In this document: piece after piece, positions 6,757-11,068 of the stretch
Position numbering within the stretch: position 1 is the stretch's first letter
Layout of the letters: each line of letters starts with the position of its first letter
NCBI GenBank assembly: GCA_031285815.1
Contig: JAITVM010000129.1
Span: 1 to 11,068, forward strand
Reading direction: 5' to 3'
Length of the DNA stretch: 11,068 nucleotides
Origin: Clostridiales bacterium
Lineage (GTDB): Bacteria > Bacillota > Clostridia > Lachnospirales > JAITVM01
Translations under genes and position numbers: made by a program
The notes under the pieces: generated by a model
The model's database searches: none
Told to the model about the DNA's origin: nothing
The model's input: the letters and a program-made list of their open reading frames with translations, nothing else

Positions 6757-7598
6757 CCTTTAACCGCACCCCCTGTAAGGCCTTCCACTAAATTGCGCTG
6801 GAGGAAAATATATATTACGATTATAGGGGCACAGGCGATTATTGCGGTGGCGTTCATCTGGCCCCATTTTATGCCCGCCCTGGTAATTGCCGCACTAACA
6901 CCGGCCATAAGCGGGCGCAATTCATCGATGCTTGTAAATGTCATGGCTAGCATAAGCTCCTGCCAAACCGAAATAATTACGCTTAAGCTGACGGCCATAA
7001 GCCCAGGTTTAGAAAGCGGCAAGACTACCCTCCACAGTATGCCTAAGTTTGTGCAGCCGTCTATCCGGGCGGCCTCATCTATTTCAGCAGGTATGGAATT
7101 AAAATAGCCAAGCAGCAGCCAAGTTGCAATTGGTGTCTGGATTGCGGCATAAACTGCTATTAACGCAAACCGGTTGTTCATAAGCCCCAGTGTGCCAAAG
7201 CTTACATAAAGGGGGACAATAAGCGTTGTCATAGGCATAAGCTGGGTCAAGAGTATTGTAAGCAAATACGCAGCTTTGCCTTTAAATTTAAAACGGCTCA
7301 TTGAATAGGCGGAGGTGCTTGCGCAAAACAAGACAACCACAAGCGTGCCCAGGGCATAAGAAACAGAGTTTAAGAAATATATTGGGATTTTGGTTTCTGT
7401 GAATGCAAAAATATAATTTATATTAGTTACAACATTAGGGATAAAACTTGGCGGCAGTGCAAAAATCTCGCTTTCGCCTTTTAATGAGGTAATTAATACC
7501 CAATACAAAGGGAAAAGGATTATTATAGCAGACACAGAGGTAATTATTATTGTAGCCGCAATAAATAAAGGCGGCCTCTTCTTTTCAGCAATGCCCAT
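6753..7598 (-). CDS. ABC sugar transporter permease, MalG/UgpE-like (CUT1)
   Basis: A 281-residue inner-membrane protein with about six transmembrane helices (roughly 13-34, 75-97, 108-130, 142-163, 200-218 and 252-268). The cytoplasmic EAA loop, which docks with the ATPase, reads AEIDEAARIDGCTNLGILWR then VVLP (171-194) and is well conserved. LPLYWVLITSLK near the start and the C-terminal LVEGLTGGAVKG are typical of the MalG side of carbohydrate uptake class 1 importers. It pairs with the permease encoded directly upstream, from which it is separated by a single base. GGGGGGG about 9 bases before the ATG serves as ribosome site within the end of that gene. The exact sugar cannot be read from the sequence; the downstream GH38 gene points to a mannose-containing oligosaccharide. 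Confidence 0.93.
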   Translation of the reverse strand: MGIAEKKRPPLFIAATIIITSVSAIIILFPLYWVLITSLKGESEIFALPPSFIPNVVTNINYIFAFTETKIPIYFLNSVSYALGTLVVVLFCASTSAYSMSRFKFKGKAAYLLTILLTQLMPMTTLIVPLYVSFGTLGLMNNRFALIAVYAAIQTPIATWLLLGYFNSIPAEIDEAARIDGCTNLGILWRVVLPLSKPGLMAVSLSVIISVWQELMLAMTFTSIDELRPLMAGVSAAITRAGIKWGQMNATAIIACAPIIVIYIFLQRNLVEGLTGGAVKG

Positions 7599-7599
7599 G

Positions 7600-8493
7600 T
7601 TACAATACCCCCCCGCTTTTTAAATCGCCAAACATTTTTTTCAGGTACGGTATACATACAAGCGAAACTAAAATTAATGAAATAACGGCTAATGCGGCGC
7701 TGGCACCAAAGTTATTAAATTCAAAGGCCATCCTATATGTATATATAGGCAAAGTTGTTGTGGAATCCATAGGCCCGCCTTTTGTAGTAGCCCATATTAA
7801 ATCAAAATAATTTAGTGTCCAAATTGTTGTTAAAATACCGGTTGATGTAATAACCGGCGATAGGTGGGGCAATATTACATGCCGCAGGATACTTGGGTAG
7901 CGGGCCCCATCCAATTTAGCAGACTCTATTTGGTCTACAGGTTTATTTTGGAGCCCTGCGGTTATCATTAAAAACCAAAACGGCGCCGCCTTCCACACGT
8001 TTACGAATATAAGTGTCCACAATGCTATTTTAGGTTCTGACATAAATAGTACATTTTTTTCAGAAAGCCCAATTAGTTGAATAAAATAATTAATAATGCC
8101 GAAATCAGCAAGCAGCATCCACTTCCATGTAAGGGCTGTTACAACGCCAGGTATAAGCCAAGGCACGAGCATTATTGTACGCATAAATTTTTTCCCCCTG
8201 CCCATGCTGTCTACAAATAGGGCGGCCCCGGCCCCGACAAGCATTTGGGCCAATACGCCTGCTATTGTCCAGGTTAGTGTGTTTTGTAATATGGGCAGGA
8301 ACTTATCATCGGTAAGCACATCTATATAATTAGCGAAGCCGCTAAATACTTTCTCTTGGTTTTTTAATGTCCAATTAAAAAAACTGATTACTATGTTGTA
8401 CCCGATTGGATAACCGAGCATGACAAGCATCAGCACGCAAGAGGGCAACATATACAGGTATGGTTCGGCACGGCGCAAGGCCGGTTTATTCAT
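7600..8493 (-). CDS. ABC sugar transporter permease, MalF/UgpA-like (CUT1)
   Basis: A 297-residue inner-membrane protein with about six helices (roughly 11-38, 72-95, 106-128, 157-179, 215-235 and 264-284). Its EAA loop reads DQIESAKLDGARYPSILRHV then ILP (187-209). NYFDLIWATTKGGP (228-241), the segment just after a membrane helix, is a hallmark of MalF-type permeases. AEPYLYMLPSCVLMLVMLGY at the start is also typical. It forms the transmembrane channel with the MalG-like partner. The start at 8493 has GGGGGG (8505-8500) 6 bases upstream. That site could pair with a C run in the preceding hairpin (8516-8538), so its translation may depend on RNA folding. No ATPase gene accompanies the permeases, as is common in Firmicutes where one MsmX-like ATPase serves many importers. 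Confidence 0.93.
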   Translation of the reverse strand: MNKPALRRAEPYLYMLPSCVLMLVMLGYPIGYNIVISFFNWTLKNQEKVFSGFANYIDVLTDDKFLPILQNTLTWTIAGVLAQMLVGAGAALFVDSMGRGKKFMRTIMLVPWLIPGVVTALTWKWMLLADFGIINYFIQLIGLSEKNVLFMSEPKIALWTLIFVNVWKAAPFWFLMITAGLQNKPVDQIESAKLDGARYPSILRHVILPHLSPVITSTGILTTIWTLNYFDLIWATTKGGPMDSTTTLPIYTYRMAFEFNNFGASAALAVISLILVSLVCIPYLKKMFGDLKSGGVL

Positions 8494-8515
8494 GGGAGAC
8501 CCCCCTTTATAAACA

Positions 8516-8538
8516 GGGAGGGGGGTATACCCCTCCCC
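8516..8538 (-). promoter_or_regulatory. Intercistronic hairpin between solute-binding protein and permease genes
   Basis: In the transcript GGGAGGGG (8537-8530) pairs perfectly with CCCCTCCC (8523-8516) around TATACC. It is followed by TGTTTATAAA rather than a long T run, so it is at best a partial terminator. Such hairpins after binding-protein genes often give more binding protein than permease by pausing exonucleases or causing partial termination. The six C at 8525-8520 could instead pair with the permease ribosome site GGGGGG (8505-8500). Confidence 0.6.
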
Positions 8539-8552
8539 ATAATTTTTATTGT

Positions 8553-9857
8553 TTATTGGGCAACAATTTCGGAAATTTTGGCTTCAAGCCCTGCTATTGC
8601 GGCATCAATATCTTTGCCGCCAACTACGGCTTCTACAACTGTATCATAAGCGGCTGCGTCGATATCAGCATAGTAGAGGGTTTTAGGCTGGGCTTGGCGC
8701 GCAAATTTAATTTGCTCTAGGTATACACTAAAATTAGGGTCTGAAGATTTATCGCATTGGGCAAGGCCTGCTTCGCTTGCGGGTATATCGGAAATAAGCC
8801 TCGCGTTAAATGCTGCGTCACATAATATTTGCGCAAACTTAACCGCCTGTTCAGGCGCTTTTGTTTGTGCGCTTACTGCTATGCCGAAACCGCCGCCGTA
8901 AGAGCCGTCTGGTGCAGAAGCATCCATTTTAGGCACGAGTGCTTGGCCATAAAAGCTTTTAGAGTAAATATCCGTTTCGGTAAGCGTGTTGCCAATAATC
9001 ATGCCCATTTGCCCTTCAACAAACTGGGTTGCTACATCGTGGTGGGTAAGTGTTGCATAGTCCGGCTCAAAAGTGGGCTTAAGGTCAAGGAGCATTTGAA
9101 GGTATGCCCTGAATTCCGGTGTATTTACATTAGGGGTGATAGACCCGTCAGGCGCTACATTTATTATTGAGCCGCTGCTGGCATTAAAAGCGCCCTGCAT
9201 AGGGAACTCTTTAAGCCCTAAGTCCATCCCGAAGCCATATTTGCCTGTAGTTTCAGTTATAGTGTTTGCAAAGCTAACTAATTCGCCCCAGGTTTTTGGT
9301 GGGGTATTTGGGTCAAGGCCTGCTTCGGTAAAAATATCTTTGTTATACCAAAGTATACGGCAGTCGGTTGTAAAGGCTATTGCCATGTTGATGCCTTGCC
9401 AGTTATACATAGACTGTACACCGGGGAAAAATTGGCCGAAATAACCTTCACCGGTATAGCTGCCAATGTCTAAAAGGCTGCCGCTATTTGCGAATGTTGG
9501 GAAATCCGGGTTATTTACAATAAAAATATCCGCCGGGTTGCCGCTGGCAAACATAGTTTTGTATTTTTGTTCCCAATCGCCCCATGGGTCAGATTGCAAT
9601 TCAATTTTATATCCAGGGTTTTCAGCCTCAAATTTTGCTTTAGCTTCTTCGTATACTGCCTGGAAAGGCTCAGTGCCTACCCATTCAGAAAAACCGTAGT
9701 AAGTGAGGGTCACTTCTTCAGTTTGCCCTGTGCCCGGTGTTTCGGATTCAGCCGCGGCTGCTGTAGTGGAGCCGGCGGCGGGTGAAGATTGGCCTGCACA
9801 GGCGGCAAGGGATAATACCGTGCCGATAATGGCGGCTAGTTTAATAACGGGTTTCAT
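8553..9857 (-). CDS. Extracellular sugar-binding lipoprotein of an ABC importer (family 1 SBP)
   Basis: A 434-residue solute-binding protein. Residues 1-20 are a lipoprotein signal with lipobox LAAC, so Cys20 is lipidated and the protein is held on the outer face of the membrane. A flexible linker rich in Ser, Ala, Thr and Gly follows (about 21-48). The mature fold begins at VTLTYYGFSEW. Conserved family-1 features include FEAENPGYKIEL, KYKTMFASGNPADIFIV, the WYNKDIFTEAGLDP segment with PKTWGEL after it, and GGGFGIAVSAQTKAPEQAVKF, the late segment common in sugar-binding proteins. It is the first gene of the operon, with a strong site (AAGGAGG, 9 bases before ATG) that fits high expression. 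It delivers the sugar to the MalF/MalG-like pair encoded next. The ligand is not readable from sequence; a mannose-containing oligosaccharide is inferred from the GH38 gene. Confidence 0.93.
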   Translation of the reverse strand: MKPVIKLAAIIGTVLSLAACAGQSSPAAGSTTAAAAESETPGTGQTEEVTLTYYGFSEWVGTEPFQAVYEEAKAKFEAENPGYKIELQSDPWGDWEQKYKTMFASGNPADIFIVNNPDFPTFANSGSLLDIGSYTGEGYFGQFFPGVQSMYNWQGINMAIAFTTDCRILWYNKDIFTEAGLDPNTPPKTWGELVSFANTITETTGKYGFGMDLGLKEFPMQGAFNASSGSIINVAPDGSITPNVNTPEFRAYLQMLLDLKPTFEPDYATLTHHDVATQFVEGQMGMIIGNTLTETDIYSKSFYGQALVPKMDASAPDGSYGGGFGIAVSAQTKAPEQAVKFAQILCDAAFNARLISDIPASEAGLAQCDKSSDPNFSVYLEQIKFARQAQPKTLYYADIDAAAYDTVVEAVVGGKDIDAAIAGLEAKISEIVAQ

Positions 9858-9947
9858 AATGTTAATCCTCCTTCACAATTTTTGAATAATATAATTCTCT
9901 CATAAATTTAATTGGGATATTAGTAGGCGGCTGTTTTATTTTTTGTA

Positions 9948-9976
9948 ATTATATATCACTTTTTTTTCATACATAA
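9948..9976 (-). promoter_or_regulatory. Operon promoter: good -10, weak -35
   Basis: On the minus strand TATAAT (9953-9948) is preceded at 17 bp by TTATGT (9976-9971), a poor match to TTGACA. This fits an activator-dependent promoter. The predicted start leaves a leader of about 85 bases before the solute-binding protein ATG at 9857; I see no riboswitch or strong hairpin in it. The direct repeats at 9980-10014 sit directly upstream. Confidence 0.6.
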
Positions 9977-9979
9977 AAT

Positions 9980-10014
9980 TTTCATGTGTTTTTATGATAT
10001 TTCATGTGTTTTTA
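9980..10014. repeat. Pair of identical 15-bp direct repeats, likely activator binding site
   Basis: TTTCATGTGTTTTTA occurs at 9980-9994 and again at 10000-10014 without mismatch, a 20-bp period or about two helical turns. Seen from the operon (minus strand) the copies read TAAAAACACATGAAA, and the nearer copy ends 3 bases before the -35. AraC-type proteins, including YesN-like response regulators, bind tandem direct repeats in exactly this position and contact RNA polymerase. A degenerate TTTCAT at 9965-9970 lies in the spacer next to the -35. Confidence 0.65.
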
Positions 10015-10028
10015 GTACTTTAAACAAT

Positions 10029-10062
10029 TTGTATCCCGGAAACCGGCAAAAAGTATTATACT
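10029..10062 (+). promoter_or_regulatory. Candidate promoter of the sensor kinase gene
   Basis: TTGTAT (10029-10034) is followed after 19 bases by TATTAT (10054-10059), overlapping TATACT (10057-10062). Spacing is longer than ideal, and the CCGG-AAA-CCGG inverted repeat lies inside the spacer, where a regulator could bind. The leader to the TTG start at 10183 would be about 115 bases. Confidence 0.35.
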
Positions 10063-10182
10063 ATAGCTAGGGCAAAATAATTGTTTGTTTTGTTTATTAT
10101 GAAAATAGCTAATAATATATGGGTATTTATTGAATTATTTATCCAGTTGTATAGAGGTTAAGTTTGTTTGTGGGGTGTTTAT

Positions 10183-11068
10183 TTGAAAATATTAAAATTG
10201 CCGGCGGCCAGCGTATCGGCCCGGTTCGCGGCTATAATGCTACTGGTCTTAGTTTTGCCGTTTGTAGCGCTTCTTATTGTTACGACAGGCAACCTTTCCA
10301 GGATCCAGCGGGAGAGCGCAAACCAGTACTTGTCCAGTAATTTGCGCACCGTGTCGGCGACGGTTGACCAGTCGCTTAAATCGTTGGAGTTTTCGCATAC
10401 CGTTATTTTTCAGGACACTAAATTTTTAAACGCTATTAAAAGGCTTTCGCCTTACAGCGAAAGGGAAGAGTATCCGGATTTCCTTAATACAAACGCAATA
10501 AAAAAGCGGATAGCAGAGTCAGCGGTTACAAATAATTATATTTATTCTATCTATGCATATTCATTCCCGGCACAGCGGATTTTTTCATCCAAGGTCAATT
10601 GGGACCCGAAATTTAATTACTATACCGGGGAAAATTCTGAATGGCTGCAGGCGCATTTAGAAAACACAAAAAGGCACCCCTGGTGCATAACGAAGGATAT
10701 AAATGAAGGCAAGCTATTAATTTCCAGCTACCGTGAAATTTGGGATTATGCAATGGGGGATTCGCCATTGGGGCTTTTGTCAATTAATATAGATGCAGGC
10801 GTAATAACGGGTATGTTAGATGAAGTTGCGCCAAAAGTACCCGGCTATACATTTATAATTGATAGCAAGGGCGACATTATAAGCAACCAAAATGATAGCA
10901 ACCGGGAAGTTTTTGAACAGATAAAAAAATTGAAGCCGGATTCGCCGGGCGAAGGCTATTTTAGCTTTAACATTGGCAAGGGCGAGATGTTTGCGTCGTT
11001 TTATACTTCGCCATATAGCGGGTTTACTTATGTTATCGCTACATCCTTAAACCTTATACAGACATCGG
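10183..11068 (+). CDS. YesM-type sensor histidine kinase, N-terminal sensor part (runs off the window)
   Basis: The 295 residues present begin (M)KILKLPAASVSARFAAIM. One transmembrane helix spans about 15-36 (FAAIMLLVLVLPFVALLIVT), and about 260 extracellular residues follow. LGLLSINIDAGVITGMLDEV then PGYTFIIDSKGDIISNQ (about 196-236) resembles the membrane-proximal half of a double-Cache sensor domain, as in YesM-like kinases paired with YesN-like AraC-type regulators. The second helix, HAMP linker and kinase domains would lie beyond the edge, so the kinase identity is inferred from sensor layout and context. The start is TTG, chosen because GGGGTG (10172-10177) is 5 bases upstream. An in-frame TTG at 10168 with GAGG (10154-10157) is an alternative; a stop at 10159-10161 excludes anything further. 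Divergent from the transporter operon, it probably senses the same sugar or its bound binding protein and activates uptake. Confidence 0.8.
   Translation, partial: MKILKLPAASVSARFAAIMLLVLVLPFVALLIVTTGNLSRIQRESANQYLSSNLRTVSATVDQSLKSLEFSHTVIFQDTKFLNAIKRLSPYSEREEYPDFLNTNAIKKRIAESAVTNNYIYSIYAYSFPAQRIFSSKVNWDPKFNYYTGENSEWLQAHLENTKRHPWCITKDINEGKLLISSYREIWDYAMGDSPLGLLSINIDAGVITGMLDEVAPKVPGYTFIIDSKGDIISNQNDSNREVFEQIKKLKPDSPGEGYFSFNIGKGEMFASFYTSPYSGFTYVIATSLNLIQTS

Larger units (their letters stand above)
9858..10182. other. Divergent intergenic regulatory region (325 bp)
   Basis: No gene is seen here. The stretch is very AT-rich and holds the leader and promoter of the leftward operon, the 15-bp direct repeats, a small CCGG-AAA-CCGG hairpin (about 10037-10047) and the start signals of the rightward kinase gene. 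No catabolite-repression (cre) box was recognised. Confidence 0.8.

Noticed and set aside
6793..7107. Plus-strand open frame of 104 codons opposite the MalG-like permease
   Set aside because: It is antisense to a clearly conserved permease, lacks a ribosome site and has no recognisable domain.
8829..9785. Several plus-strand open frames opposite the solute-binding protein gene
   Set aside because: They mirror the codon bias of the conserved binding-protein gene on the other strand and show no start signals or family motifs.
10063..10111. Two copies of ATAGCTA (10063-10069 and 10105-10111) upstream of the kinase
   Set aside because: Seven AT-rich bases repeated at 42 bp are expected by chance in such DNA, and they do not relate to a clear promoter position.
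1..11068. CRISPR array, insertion sequence, phage, tRNA or rRNA
   Set aside because: No regularly spaced repeats, transposase or integrase motifs, terminal inverted repeats, or cloverleaf-like sequences were seen on either strand.

Overview
The window looks like a chromosomal segment from a low-to-mid GC Firmicute, most likely a gut-type Clostridia member. The evidence is strong GGAGG-type ribosome binding sites, GTG and TTG starts, AT-rich intergenic DNA, a CUT1 sugar transporter without its own ATPase, a YesM-type sensor kinase, and a small protein with a helical module common in Firmicute surface or spore proteins. The species cannot be named from the sequence.

Left part (1-2900). A possible gene tail (about 2-40) and an intrinsic terminator (77-118) are followed by a MerR-family regulator with a GyrI-like effector domain (223-1023, + strand). 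Its promoter has the 19-bp spacer typical of MerR control, and a 13-bp-stem terminator follows the gene. On the minus strand, two small overlapping genes (2079-1645 and 1648-1262) encode an unrecognised beta-rich protein and an alpha-helical SIAMEE-type protein. They share a promoter region with a perfect 16-bp palindrome at the expected transcription start. Next comes a membrane-anchored DUF218/YdcF-like protein (2832-2251).

Main part (2926-9857, minus strand). This is one carbohydrate operon, transcribed right to left: lipoprotein solute-binding protein, MalF-like permease, MalG-like permease, HAD phosphatase/phosphomutase, GH38 alpha-mannosidase-like protein, and a strong terminator. After a 59-bp gap holding a G/C hairpin, the last four genes are nearly fused: a 1-bp gap, then GTGA and ATGA overlaps. 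The expected role is import of an alpha-mannoside or related oligosaccharide, intracellular cleavage by the GH38 protein, and handling of a sugar phosphate by the HAD enzyme. The ATPase must come from elsewhere in the genome.

Right part (9858-11068). A 325-bp divergent intergenic region separates the operon from a plus-strand YesM-type sensor histidine kinase gene that runs off the window. Two identical 15-bp direct repeats, 20 bp apart, lie just upstream of a weak -35 element of the operon promoter. This is the arrangement expected for an AraC-type (YesN-like) response regulator, presumably encoded beyond the right edge.

The most notable points are: (1) the GH38 protein keeps three of the four expected zinc ligands but lacks the Asp that is both catalytic nucleophile and fourth ligand; (2) the direct-repeat activator site; (3) the overlapping small-protein pair with its palindromic operator; (4) the hairpin before the first permease gene, which could compete with pairing to that gene's ribosome binding site. 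I see no CRISPR array, transposon, tRNA or rRNA.
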